Shown here one piece after another: positions 22,919 to 32,795 of a stretch of 64,000 nucleotides of DNA; the first letter of the stretch is position 1; each line of letters starts with the position of its first letter. The DNA comes from Neovahlkampfia damariscottae (taxonomy: Eukaryota > Heterolobosea > Selenaionea > Neovahlkampfiida > Neovahlkampfiidae): contig JABLTG010000118.1 of assembly GCA_016618085.1 (NCBI GenBank), positions 1 through 64,000 of the forward strand. The letters are read 5' to 3'. The notes under the pieces were generated by a model that was not told where the DNA came from, ran no database searches, and saw nothing but the letters and a program-made list of their open reading frames with translations. The position numbers were made by a program, and so were the translations under genes.

Positions 22919-23359
22919 ATGACTGAAAATTCATCAGATGAAGCACAGTTTGACCATCCACCTGCACAAAAAGATAAAAGAGGAAAAGAAATTTTGAGTT
23001 TAGAAGATTTGCAAAGATTGAGAAAACAAATGTTTGGAAATTATATTTTTTTGTTTGGTAATTTGACTTGTTCTTTGGAGCATAAATTTTTAAAAAGATG
23101 TTTTGAAGATAATAAAACATCAAATAAGGATGATTGTTTGAAATTTACAAAATCTTATGGAAATTGTTTGTATGATCGTTATCAAAAACCTGTAGAAAGA
23201 GCTGTTCAAACTTTATGTGAAAAAAAATATAAAAAATACAAGAATTGTGTTTGGATGAGTACATTTCGGTCAAATTCATGTGATGATAAATGGAATGATT
23301 TTTCAAGGTGCGTTTCTGATACTTTATGTATTGATAAAGCTCATGTGAGGAGAAAATAA
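22919..23359 (+). CDS. double twin-CX9C (CHCH) protein
   Basis: Single exon, 146 residues. Four C-x9-C pairs occur: two in residues about 51-95 and two in residues about 100-137, so the protein has two CHCH-type coiled-coil-helix hairpins in series. Twin CX9C proteins are normally imported into the mitochondrial intermembrane space by Mia40/Erv1 oxidative folding and help assemble respiratory complexes. There is no N-terminal presequence, as expected for that route. I cannot match it to a named assembly factor. CCAAT lies 5 bases before the ATG. Confidence 0.75.
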   Translation: MTENSSDEAQFDHPPAQKDKRGKEILSLEDLQRLRKQMFGNYIFLFGNLTCSLEHKFLKRCFEDNKTSNKDDCLKFTKSYGNCLYDRYQKPVERAVQTLCEKKYKKYKNCVWMSTFRSNSCDDKWNDFSRCVSDTLCIDKAHVRRK

Positions 23360-23401
23360 AAAATTCATTGGTCAATTTTTTTGTCAACAAAAAAAGAGGT
23401 G

Positions 23402-24172
23402 ATGCTCACAAATCCGAACTTTTTTAAATCTATAAAATCTCATATATTTTCAATCTATGATCCAAAAATTAAATTTGAATTTGAACACGTTTCAATTGTG
23501 GATAAAACGATTGTTCAACGTTTATCTAAGGTTTTAAGAATATCACCAAAAGATGATTTAATTGTGTTTAACAATGAACAATATTGTTTTTTATCAACTG
23601 AAAAAATATATTCCAAAGAGATTTTATTTCAAAAAAAATCAAAAATATTTTCAATTGAAAAACCAAAACCTGAAATTAATTTTTATGTTTCTCTATTGAA
23701 AAAAGATTCAATGGAATCTATTTGTAATTCATGTTCAATGATTGGAATTAATAATATTATACCAATCATCACAAATAAAGTACAAAGAAAATTTGGAAAC
23801 GAAAAAGAAATGGAAAGATTAAAGAAAATATTGATATCTGGATGTGAACAATCAAAAAACTTTAATATTCCAATTTTAAAAGATCCATTGAATTTTGATA
23901 AATTTTTAAAATTGAATGAAATGAATGATACCAAGAATTTCAAAATATTTTTTGATATAAATGGAAATTTAAAAATTGGTGAAATGATTGAAACATTGAA
24001 ATCAAAGAATGATATTTCAACTATTGATGTATTTATTGGTCCTGAAGGTGATTTAACTGATTTAGAATATGAATCATTAAAGAATTTCAATAAAATGAAA
24101 TTAAGCGAAAATATATTAACAAGCACACATGCAACTATTTTAGGACTAGGTTTGATAAGAGGAATTTTTTAA
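23402..24172 (+). CDS. RsmE-type rRNA uridine N3-methyltransferase
   Basis: Single exon, 256 residues, the usual length. An N-terminal PUA-like part (R-L-S-K-V-L-R-I) is followed by a SPOUT knot with S-C-S-M-I-G-I, G-C-E-Q-S, I-G-P-E-G-D-L-T and the C-terminal A-T-I-L-G-L-G-L. In bacteria RsmE makes m3U1498 of 16S rRNA. A eukaryotic copy would most simply act on mitochondrial small-subunit rRNA, though no strong presequence is visible. The stop codon lies in a TTAA shared with the convergent XRN gene. ATTGGTC lies about 30 bases upstream of the ATG. Confidence 0.88.
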   Translation: MLTNPNFFKSIKSHIFSIYDPKIKFEFEHVSIVDKTIVQRLSKVLRISPKDDLIVFNNEQYCFLSTEKIYSKEILFQKKSKIFSIEKPKPEINFYVSLLKKDSMESICNSCSMIGINNIIPIITNKVQRKFGNEKEMERLKKILISGCEQSKNFNIPILKDPLNFDKFLKLNEMNDTKNFKIFFDINGNLKIGEMIETLKSKNDISTIDVFIGPEGDLTDLEYESLKNFNKMKLSENILTSTHATILGLGLIRGIF

Positions 24173-26495
24173 TGTTTCATTTTTTTTTTCTTTTTTTCAT
24201 CATTTTCAGCTTTTCTTTTTTTTCCTTTTTTTTCAACCACTGATTTTTTTGTTTCAATTTTTTCTTCTTTTTCAATCACCACTGGTTGTTTTGTTTTAAT
24301 TTTTTTTTTTATTTTCTTTTTTGATTCATTCAATAATGAATGATCAGTTGATTTATTATTTTGACTTACAAAATCATGTTTTGTAAGATCTTGTTTTGAA
24401 CAAGGATTAATAAAGAATAAACCAACACATTGATTATTTGAAATATCATCAAAATTTTCATGAAAACTAACAGGTGATTGAATAGATTGACCAACTTGAG
24501 GTGAAGAATTCATTAATTTTAACCAAGCTTCAAAGGTTTTAAAAGAATAAAATTTGAATTCTTTTTCATTTTTTTTAAATATTTTCATTAAATCTTCATT
24601 ATCTTTATGAAAATATAAAATTGAATATTTGAATTGATTTCTATCTTTTTCTTCTTTTGTAACTTTTAAATTTTTTGTAATATTTCTTAATTTTGTTGAA
24701 TCAATAAATGGTAAAAGAACAACAGATTTCCAAGATTGATCAGTTAAATTTAAATCTTGTTCAAATTCTGTTGGATAAAATTCTTTTAATTTTGAATCAT
24801 TGGATAACATTTCATTTTGATAACTTATAGGTAAACAATGAGCACTCTTTTTTGGCATTACACTCATTAATTGATCAAATGGTTTAAATGGAAAATTATA
24901 TTCAAATTTAAATCCTTTAAATCTATTTAAAATTGAATCAGAGAATTCAATAATATCAGATGCTAAAGGTGTATAATGAAATTTAAAATACCAATCCCAA
25001 CTTTGTACATTAACTGTATAATATTTCCAAACAAAAATTAAACCTTCAATATAACTCAAAACTACTTCTTCTCTTAATTTTCTTATTTCTTTTTTTGATA
25101 CTTTTTGATTATTAAAAAATTTAAATAAATAATAATCATTTTTCCAATCACCTTCACCTCTTGCAATACTTTCTGGATATAATTTTGATTCAGTTGGATA
25201 TTCTCTTTTTGTTCCTTTTTCTTTTGTTCTTGAAATGAATGAATCCATTAATTGTTTATCATTTGATATTTTTATCATTTCTGCTTTAAATTGTTTTGGT
25301 AATTTAATCTTTTTTTTTTCTTCTTCTTCTTTTTTATCTAATGCTCTCTCTGTCATTGAATTTGTTTGTTGTACTTTTTTTGGAAATATTTCATCTTCAA
25401 TTTCACCAACTTTACCTAAAAATAAAACTAATCTATTTAACATAATTAAACTTCCTTTTGTAATATATCCTTCTTCATTGACAAATTTTTTATAAAGTTG
25501 AAGTAATAAATCTAATGCACCATCATTAATAATTAAAGAAGGTAATCTTGGTAAAAAATCATTACCAACAAAACAACATAATAAAATAAAATCATCAATC
25601 ATATTATTAATATCACCATTCTTTTTTACTCCAATAAATTCTTCTGATAAACATTCAATTAAATATTCAATTGAAAATATATGTAATGGTTTATTTAATG
25701 AATCAGAATATCTATCAAATTGTTCTTCTCTCATTAAATATACTTTCTTTTCATGTGATAAAATAGATAACATTATTAAATCTGCATCTAATCCATGAAT
25801 AACATGAGTTAATCCTTCACATGTTTGTGTTCGAATATAATGAAATAATTTATGTTCTCCTTCACCTGGATAATGTGCATCAGAAAATATAACTTTTAAA
25901 TTCTTCCATTTTTCATTTTCATTTATTTTTTTTAACACATAAAATTTTACAGCTTCAGAAACTTTTTCCATAAAAACTGTTCCAGGTGTAATTACATTAT
26001 GATCCCAAGATGAAAGATTATATCCTTCTAACGTCTCTTGTAATGCTTCTCTAACCATATTTAAACGTTCTTCTTTTGCAGGAATACCTTCAGTTGATTC
26101 TTTAGCTGTTGAGAATCGACGTGCTCTTTGTTGATTCATTTTTGCACGAGGTGCTACACCATCTAATTTTTTTGTTAAAATATTAATTATTCAAACCAAT
26201 TCCCATGTAAATCATATTTTGAGGTTCAATAGAGTCAATAATTCGATCAAGATAGTTCAATATATTTACAATCATATCGTCTTCAGTTTCTGGTTTTTTA
26301 CCTTCTGTTGGATGAGCACATGGATGGATTAAACCTAGAAAAATTAAAAACCAATTATTTCAAACCATTCATGTCAATGTAGAGGTTATCAACGTGCATA
26401 TTCATTTCTTTTCCTCCTTCTTTTATTTTTGTATAAAGTGGTGGTACTTTTCCATATCTTTTGAATATCCAAGCTGCAAATGAAGGAACACCCAT
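24169..26495 (-). CDS. 5'-3' exoribonuclease, XRN2/Rat1-like
   Basis: Model complement(24169..26162, 26197..26334, 26366..26495), 753 residues, introns 34 and 31 bases, both with GTTTGA donors. The N-terminus starts M-G-V-P-S-F-A-A-W, and D-M-N-G-L-I-H-P-C, D-G-V-A-P-R-A-K-M-N-Q-Q-R, G-E-G-E-H-K, G-L-D-A-D-L-I-M-L and V-G-N-D-F-L-P form the metal-dependent active site that digests 5'-monophosphate RNA. The C-terminal 60 residues are very lysine-rich, like nuclear localisation signals, favouring a nuclear Rat1/XRN2 role over cytoplasmic XRN1. Shorter than animal XRN2 (about 950). GGCCAAT lies about 56 bases upstream of the ATG. Confidence 0.92.
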
Positions 26496-26625
26496 TTTTA
26501 ATTTTTCAAAATTTGGTTGTGGTTTTTTTTTTGATCTGAACTAACGTGTGATTGGCCAAATAAAATATTCAAATGGAAAGTAGGAAATTTCCAGTTTTTC
26601 AATTTTTTTTTAATTTAACAATCAG

Positions 26626-26735
26626 ACTCTTGGACTATAATTATATTGAAAAGTATTTTGAGAACTGATGTTCAGGTGCTTTCTTCCAACTAAGTTCGGG
26701 AAGTATACCTCAACGTGTAGTAATTGCACAAGAGT
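26626..26735 (-). ncRNA. candidate structured RNA, 5S-rRNA-like fold
   Basis: A 110-base island, visibly less A+T-rich than its flanks, in a divergent intergenic gap. On the minus strand three nested stems form: 7 bp at the ends (26729-26735 with 26626-26632), 7 of 8 bp (26707-26714 with 26670-26677) and 5 bp (26699-26703 with 26683-26687) closing an 11-base loop that begins CGAAC. The CGAAC loop and following GGAAG-AAAGC resemble helix III/loop C of 5S rRNA. The 14-base first internal loop is too long for standard 5S, and no T-run terminator is seen on that strand. It may be another structured RNA or lie on the plus strand. Confidence 0.35.
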
Positions 26736-26777
26736 GTTCGAATATTTTAGACAAAAAAAACTGACCAATGAACAAAA

Positions 26778-27742
26778 ATGAGAAAAATCTACAAACTTTA
26801 CCAAACTGATGATGAACTTAAAAATAATAAAGAAGAATTGAAAGAAATGTGTGAAGAATTGTCGAAATATGGTTACTTTTATACTGAAATTCCAGAGGAT
26901 CTTGGACTGGCTGTAGAAGAAGTTGTTCCTGTTTCAAAATCTTTTTTTCAATTGAGCATGGAAGAAAAAATAAATTTTGCGAACCCTGGATCAAAACATA
27001 AATTTATAAAAGGTGATAAACTTGTTTTACCAGATAAAAGAGAATTTTATGTTTGGAAATTATTTTAACTTAAACAAAGGATGTCCAACAACAAAATTTT
27101 ATAAATATGAAAGATGAAAATTTTATTAAACCAACAAGAAAAGCATTTAAATTATATGAAAATTATTCTGAACTGTACATGAAACAAATTATATTTGGTA
27201 TTGAAGGAGATTTAGATTATGTCAAATCTTTATATGGGAAATCAATTTCAACATTGAGATTATTACATTATTTTGAAACAAAAAATGAAATAATTTCATG
27301 TCTTCCACATTCAGATATGGGATTTATTACTTTAGCTATTTGTTTTTCTTCAGGTTTAGAAATCAAAGAACTTTCAACCAACAAATATTTTGATGCTGAA
27401 AAAAATGCACCAAGTGAACATTGTATGATGATTTTTGCGGGTGAATCTTTGGCAAGATTATCAGGTGGTTATTTTAAATCACCAATTCATCGAGTAAAAT
27501 CAATGAAAGAAAGATATTCCCTTCCTTTCTTTTTTAGAGGAAGAAACAATGCGGAATTAGATGTAATGAAATTAAATAGTGATTATCTTTCAAAAAAAAT
27601 TGATTTAGACGATAAATATTTAATGGCACCAATGAAGATTGCAAAATTGTACGATTTAACAAAACAACAATATATTGAAGGTGAACATCCTATTGAATTG
27701 GGAAAATATAAAAAAGAAGAATATTGGAATCTTGAAGAATAA
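26778..27742 (+). CDS. 2-oxoglutarate/Fe(II) oxygenase, IPNS-like
   Basis: Model join(26778..27050, 27080..27742), 311 residues, 29-base intron with GTTTG donor. The N-terminal DIOX_N region (L-S-K-Y-G-Y-F-Y) is followed by the double-stranded beta-helix core. Iron ligands are H-S-D near residue 168 and the histidine in S-P-I-H-R-V near residue 226; R-Y-S supplies the 2-oxoglutarate-binding arginine and serine. This group includes isopenicillin N synthase and plant hormone oxygenases; substrate cannot be predicted. The CCAAT box (26765-26769) carries its own ATG, which is out of frame with the gene. Confidence 0.85.
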
Positions 27743-27804
27743 AATTCTATTCCATTAAATTTTATTGTTGTTGTGGAATGATTCAATTGGTTAATTTCCG
27801 ACGA

Positions 27805-28779
27805 ATGGAAGAAGAAGGATTTGAACAAGTTGAAGAAGAAGAACCTGAAGAATTATACTGGTCTGAAGATGAATATCATGAGGAGGATTATGATGATGAA
27901 GTTGATATTGATGATATAATGGATAATTTAGATGGCGAAGATCCAGAAAGATTGAATCAATTTTATACGTTTCTTCAGAGTGTTTTACAAAGAGATGAAG
28001 AAGAATCAGAAGATGCTGAAAAATATGACGAAACTGGATATATGGTACTAACAGATGAAAATTTGCCGCAAAATATTCTCTTTAGTTTGGATACGTATTT
28101 CAAAGTTATGGATAATGAAGATATCATTTTTAAAACTGATAGAAATTTAGAAACAAGCCGTAGATCAAATCTTCAATTTCAAACACTTGATAACAAATTT
28201 TATGGGAATCAATCAAGAGCATATAAAGATGGTAAAATTTATTTTGAAGTTGAAATTGTACATTGGAGAAAAAAAAAATATAGAAATAATCCAATTATTG
28301 GTGTCGGTCTTGCGCCATATTCTTTTCAAAATGGTATGGTAGGCTGGAGTTCAAATTCAATAGGTTATCATGCTGATGTAAACTATAAAAAAAATGATTT
28401 AAAAAAAAACAAGGATGGTGGTATTTTTAATAATTCTGGAATGCATAATATACAAGGAGAAAGTTGTGATACCAATGATGTTATGGGTTGTTTATGGGAC
28501 TGGAAGAAAGATGAAGTCTTATTCACAAAGAATGGTGAATTATGTAAAATAGTAGGCTCAAATGAAGTTATAAAAAAAAAAAGGTATAGAAAATATTTCA
28601 ATTTAGTGCCATCTATTACAACTTCTCATATTGATAATATTCATTATAAAGTTAATTTGGGTGAAAATGTGATCAAAAAACCATTCAAATACCCAAATTT
28701 CAATATACTTTCAATTGAAAATTGTTGGAAAGAATTAAAAAATGAACAATTTATAGATGTAATTTTTATTGACAATTGA
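27805..28779 (+). CDS. SPRY/B30.2-domain protein with acidic N-terminus
   Basis: Single exon, 324 residues from the ATG at 27805, chosen because ATTGG lies 15 bases upstream. Residues 1-85 are highly acidic (E/D-rich). Residues about 110-300 form a SPRY domain: G-K-I-Y-F-E-V-E-I, I-G-V-G-L, G-W-S-S-N-S-I-G-Y, and G-C-L-W-D-W-K with F-T-K-N-G-E. SPRY domains bind partner proteins; the acidic tail may bind basic proteins or RNA-associated factors. It resembles RanBPM/Ash2L-type SPRY more than TRIM proteins. Only 3 bases separate its stop from the convergent HAD gene. Confidence 0.8.
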   Translation: MEEEGFEQVEEEEPEELYWSEDEYHEEDYDDEVDIDDIMDNLDGEDPERLNQFYTFLQSVLQRDEEESEDAEKYDETGYMVLTDENLPQNILFSLDTYFKVMDNEDIIFKTDRNLETSRRSNLQFQTLDNKFYGNQSRAYKDGKIYFEVEIVHWRKKKYRNNPIIGVGLAPYSFQNGMVGWSSNSIGYHADVNYKKNDLKKNKDGGIFNNSGMHNIQGESCDTNDVMGCLWDWKKDEVLFTKNGELCKIVGSNEVIKKKRYRKYFNLVPSITTSHIDNIHYKVNLGENVIKKPFKYPNFNILSIENCWKELKNEQFIDVIFIDN

Positions 28780-28782
28780 CCT

Positions 28783-29513
28783 CTATTTCTTTAAAATGTC
28801 AAATAAAACTTTTTCAAATTCAATCATGTCTGTTACATAAAAATCACTCATTTCTTTTGTTTGTTCTAAGTAATTGTTGACACCAAAACCAATTGAGAAA
28901 TCTGCTACTCCTGTTGTTTTGATTTTCATATCACTAACACCGTCACCTATGCAAATAATAGGAGAGACAATTGAACCATTGTCTTTCAAATCACCCATTA
29001 TTTTTTGTTTTCCTTTTGTAATCAAATCTTCTTCTGTAACATATTTTCCGTCCTTTGCTTCAATATCTAAATTGACAGCATAAACATTTTCTTGTGAAAT
29101 ATTTAAATCTTTTGCGATTGGGGTGATACAACATTTAGGTCCATGTGAAACACTATTTGATTTTTTTAAATATTATTCAATGAATTACATTATAATTTGA
29201 ACTTTTGGAAAATCTTGACGTACTTTTTTTAAACACTCTTCAAAACCAGGTGTGACTTTAGTTTTCAACTCTTCCATGAATTCATTGAATAATTTAACTG
29301 ATGGATTTGCTAATTCAAGACGTTTTTGATAACTTTGTAGCATTGTTATTTGTCCTCTATTTCCTTGTTGTGTAATTGCTTGAATCTTTTCGGCAATTTC
29401 AACACTTTCTGCTGCTCTTCCTAACAAAATTGAAAGTGATTCACTGAATTTTTTAAAAATAAAGTAAATTACCAAGTAACCAAAGTTGAGTCAAAATCAA
29501 TGAGTAAAGTCAT
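28783..29513 (-). CDS. HAD-superfamily phosphatase, phosphoserine phosphatase-like
   Basis: Model complement(28783..29152, 29189..29443, 29473..29513), 221 residues, introns 36 and 29 bases. Motif I is D-F-D-S-T at residues 6-10 (nucleophile aspartate), motif II is V-S-H-G, motif III is the lysine in T-K-G-K-Q-K, and motif IV is G-D-G-V-S-D. This is the SerB/MtnX-like subgroup of HAD phosphatases that dephosphorylate small metabolites through an aspartyl-phosphate. V-S-H-G in place of the usual S-G-G may alter specificity. Divergent from the WD40 gene across 77 bases holding one ATTGG. Confidence 0.85.
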
Positions 29514-29555
29514 TCACTTTTGTGTTTTTCAATAATTATTCCGTTAAACCATCTG

Positions 29556-29560
29556 ATTGG
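29556..29560. promoter_or_regulatory. shared CCAAT box between divergent genes
   Basis: ATTGG (minus strand T-C-C-A-A-T-C-A-G-A) is the only such pentamer in the 77-base gap between the HAD phosphatase start (29513) and the WD40 start (29591). Confidence 0.6.
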
Positions 29561-29590
29561 ATAAACATCCTCCATACAAAAAGTGTTTGA

Positions 29591-30645
29591 ATGGATTTAG
29601 ACTGGGAGCAAGAAAAACTAAAAAAACTAAACTCTATATTTTCATCAACAATAACTTTTAATCATTCTGGTTATATTGATTGTGTCAAAATATCACCAGA
29701 TTCAAAGCACATAGTTTACAATTGCGATAAGAGTATTTTGTTTCGTGATGCTTCAACTTTGAAACTTGTGGATACTTTAAAAGATCATTCAAAATTTGTT
29801 TCTAGTATCTGTTTTAATTCAAAATATATTTTTTCAAGTGCTCAAGGAGAAATATTTCAATATGAACAAAAAGAGAGAAAGTTAGCAAATAAATTCAAAA
29901 TTGGAACAAAAGAGAAGGCTTTAAATATGTCAGCAAATGATAAATACTTGGTTTTTTATGGTTGTTCAAGAGTTATTTGTTTTGATTTGAAAGAAAACAA
30001 AGAAATATATTCACAAAAACATAAAGATAATGCTGTGCTTGGAAATGGTGTCGTTTGTATCTCAGGAGATGAAGAAGATGAATTTTTTTTATCAAATGAC
30101 TTTGAAAGGTTTTCAAGATTTAATTTTAAGGAAGAAAAAAATATTTATCGGAAATTTTCAATTTTTCCAACGGCAATGACACTTGAAAAAGAAAATCATT
30201 TCTTTTGGGGTAATTTTCATTACAATATTAATCATTTATGAATCATAGGAGGTCCTTTAGGAAATATTTATTACTATGATCGAGAAAAAGACAAACAATT
30301 TTCTTTAAAACCAAAGCATGCAGATCTAGTGTCTAGTATTTCTTTTAAAGGAAATATTTTGATATCAGGTTCAATAGATAAACACATTTATCTTTGGAAT
30401 TATATTTTTGGCAAACAACCAAAATTTATTGAAGAAGTAAAACAAGATTCAAGTATTATTGCAGTGGATATAATACCAGAACAGTAAAACAATTACTTTT
30501 AAAATTATAAAGGTACATTGTGGTAGGTTTGAAAAATCGGACTTTGAAAATATTGAAATTTAAAAATTCAGTTGAAGGAAGAATTCAAAGAGTATTATAT
30601 AACAATGGATTTGTTGACTTTAATTTTAATTTTGAATCACTTTAG
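29591..30645 (+). CDS. WD40-repeat protein
   Basis: Model join(29591..30209, 30249..30483, 30513..30645), 328 residues, introns 39 and 29 bases. At least five degenerate WD40 blades are visible; the clearest is D-L-V-S-S-I-S-F-K...S-G-S-I-D-K-H-I-Y-L-W-N-Y. The protein should fold as a beta-propeller scaffold. No other domain and no named orthologue recognised. It ends in TAG. Divergent with the HAD phosphatase. Confidence 0.8.
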
Positions 30646-30704
30646 TTTGTGGTTTCTAAATGATACTGAACTGTTCTCATTGGTTGTTTGAGTTAAACTA
30701 AAAA

Positions 30705-31611
30705 ATGAACACAGAAGTGAAAGAAAACTTCAGGAAATATGATGACCCAAATTTAGTGATGAAATTAGACTTAAATTATGATCCATATCCAACAGTAATG
30801 CCAAAATATAAAAGAGGTACTTAAAACAAGTTTTAAAGAATAAAATAAATAGAAATGTATGAAAAACAAGCAGCATTACGTTGGAATTTATTTTATAAAA
30901 GAAATGATGTGAAATTTTTTAAAGATCGACATTGGATAACCAGAGAGTTTCCTGAAGTAATGGAAAACCTTGAAAAACCAACAAAACTATTAGAAGCAGG
31001 TTGTGGAGTTGGAAATACAGTTAGTTTTTAAAAAATAATTCATTTATTAAAATAGGTATTTCCATTATCAAAACTTTTACCGAATACATTTATTTATTCT
31101 TTTGATTTTTCTCATCACGCAGTTCAATTAGTAAAATCCAACAAAAACTATGATGAAAAAAAAATGAAATCATTTACATTAGATTTAACAAAAGAAGATA
31201 TACCAGATGATTTGATTGAAGATAACTCGTTGGATTATGTAACTCTAATTTTTGTTTTAAGTGCGATGGCACCTGAAGAAATTCAAGAATCTGTGAATAG
31301 AATTTATAAAGTTTTATAAATATTAATTTAATCTTTATCAGAAAATGAAAAAGGGTGGTATTTGTTTCTTGAGAGATTATGCAATAGAAGATATGGCACA
31401 AATTAGATTCGCAGGTTCAAGTAAAATTGATGAAAATTATTATGTTAGAATAGATGGAACAAGAACTTATTTCTTTTCTACTGAAATTATTTCATCCTTA
31501 TTTTCAAAGTTTGAAATTTTGGAAAACAAATATTTTGAAAAGAAGATTTGCAATGTAAAAGAGGAAAAAGAAATGGATCGTGTGTTTCTTCAAGGAAAAT
31601 TCAAAAAGTAA
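30705..31611 (+). CDS. METTL2/6/8-like tRNA m3C methyltransferase
   Basis: Model join(30705..30816, 30853..31019, 31056..31310, 31342..31611), 267 residues, introns 36, 36 and 31 bases. The family-specific block W-N-L-F-Y-K-R-N-D-V-K-F-F-K-D-R-H-W precedes a class I SAM fold (L-E-A-G-C-G-V-G-N-T for the cofactor loop, F-V-L-S-A-M-A-P in place of motif IV, then F-L-R-D-Y-A). METTL2, 6 and 8 place N3-methylcytidine at position 32 of tRNAs. The length is close to METTL6 (about 284). ATTGG lies 22 bases upstream of the ATG. Confidence 0.9.
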
Positions 31612-31912
31612 AAATCAAGTTTTTAAATATTTTAATTTTAAATGAACACCTTTCTGAGTGCTTGTTCCAATTGATTCATTTTTTGTTCAGAACTTTTTAA
31701 AAAGTTGTTTTTAATTTTTCAATTTCTTTTTGCATAAAACTAAAAATAAAAATCTGCAACCCAACCACCTTCCAACAAATTGTATCAAGTAAATTTCATA
31801 TGTTACATAACTCTTCTATTCATTCTCAAGTTTGTGATCACTTGATCTGCACAATAAAGTAAAACAATTTTGCCGTCTTTGAAAATAAAAATTGATGTCA
31901 TATTTGGATGAG
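31612..31912 (-). other. unassigned region with possible minus-strand exons
   Basis: About 300 bases between the methyltransferase and the LEA_2 gene. On the minus strand an open frame (about 31806-31930) encodes a plausible peptide containing M-T-S-I-F-I-F-K-D-G-K-I-V, and a second frame near 31643-31700 ends Q-A-L-R-K-V-F-I. A single gene could be spliced from these, but I could not find a start with a CCAAT box or phase-consistent introns, and the first frame overlaps the LEA_2 stop. Confidence 0.25.
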
Positions 31913-32620
31913 TTAAAATTTTATTACAGGATTTTGTTGATCAAAAATAAATTCAAAATGAAAATAATAAGGTAGTATAATCAAATAAGAACCTATTTTA
32001 AAAATTAAAATAAAAATGAAATATTCAAACCTGAACCAAATCCATTGAATTTCAGTGATATCGTTTTATTTTGTATTTGAATTTCATCTTTAATCTCGGC
32101 AGTTAAATTAGAAGACATTGAATTATTAATTCCTTGAAATTGAAAAGTGTATAATTTAGGTACATCTCTGACTAAATCAAATAATGGTTCACCATCTCTT
32201 CTTCCAATTGTCGATTGAAACAGTATATCATCATCGTATGTGGTTTCAATTGATAATTCAGTTATTGAAGTTGTAAAAAATGAAGTATGATTCAGTAATA
32301 GCTTTGTTTTACTGTTAAATATGAATTGTGTTTCATTGAATTCATATTTTTCAATCGCAAAATTCATCGCTCTGACATCTGGTCGTGCTGGATATATCAT
32401 AAAAATTGAAAGTATAGCAATTAAAATTAAAGTAAATATTATGAACAATGAGGAGAAACAAGAACAAGGAATCCTAAAAATAAATAAATTCAAAATTGTT
32501 TTCAAACATGTACAGAAAGCCAACCTTCGAGTTCTCTATTACATCTTTACTATATTCATCGACTATCAGAGTTATTTGTTCGTCAGCATTCTTTGGAGCA
32601 AAATAATCAGAGTACAACAT
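31913..32620 (-). CDS. type II membrane protein with LEA_2 fold (paralogue 2)
   Basis: Model complement(31913..31992, 32031..32473, 32508..32620), 211 residues, introns 38 and 34 bases, both with GTTTGAA donors. A cytosolic N-terminus of about 37 residues is followed by a transmembrane helix (about 40-70, I-I-F-T-L-I-L-I-A-I-L) and an outside LEA_2-like domain with several N-x-S/T sites. The C-terminal exon gives Y-L-I-I-L-P-Y-Y-F-H-F, matching Y-V-L-I-P-F-D-F-Y-F of the paralogue at 13161-13886. Exon number and intron sites are conserved. TTGACCAAT lies about 31 bases upstream of the ATG. Confidence 0.7.
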
Positions 32621-32795
32621 AAAGAAAAAAAATTCGTTGAATGAAATTGACCAATCATAGACACACAAATTATTTGAAACTAATATTTTCTTCATTCATC
32701 TTTCTAACAAAGTTAGTTCAATACTTCGAATGACATTTTCAATCCAATTCCACCAATCAAAATTATTCATTCTTTTTTATTATTTATTTTGTTGA
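32621..32795. promoter_or_regulatory. divergent promoter, LEA_2 / phospholipase D
   Basis: 175-base head-to-head region with three CCAAT pentamers: 32651-32655 near the LEA_2 start, and 32744-32748 and 32753-32757 before phospholipase D. Confidence 0.5.

Noticed and set aside
26626-26735. tRNA gene
   Set aside because: A GTTCGGG stretch resembles a B box, but no cloverleaf, acceptor stem with anticodon arm, or A box fits.
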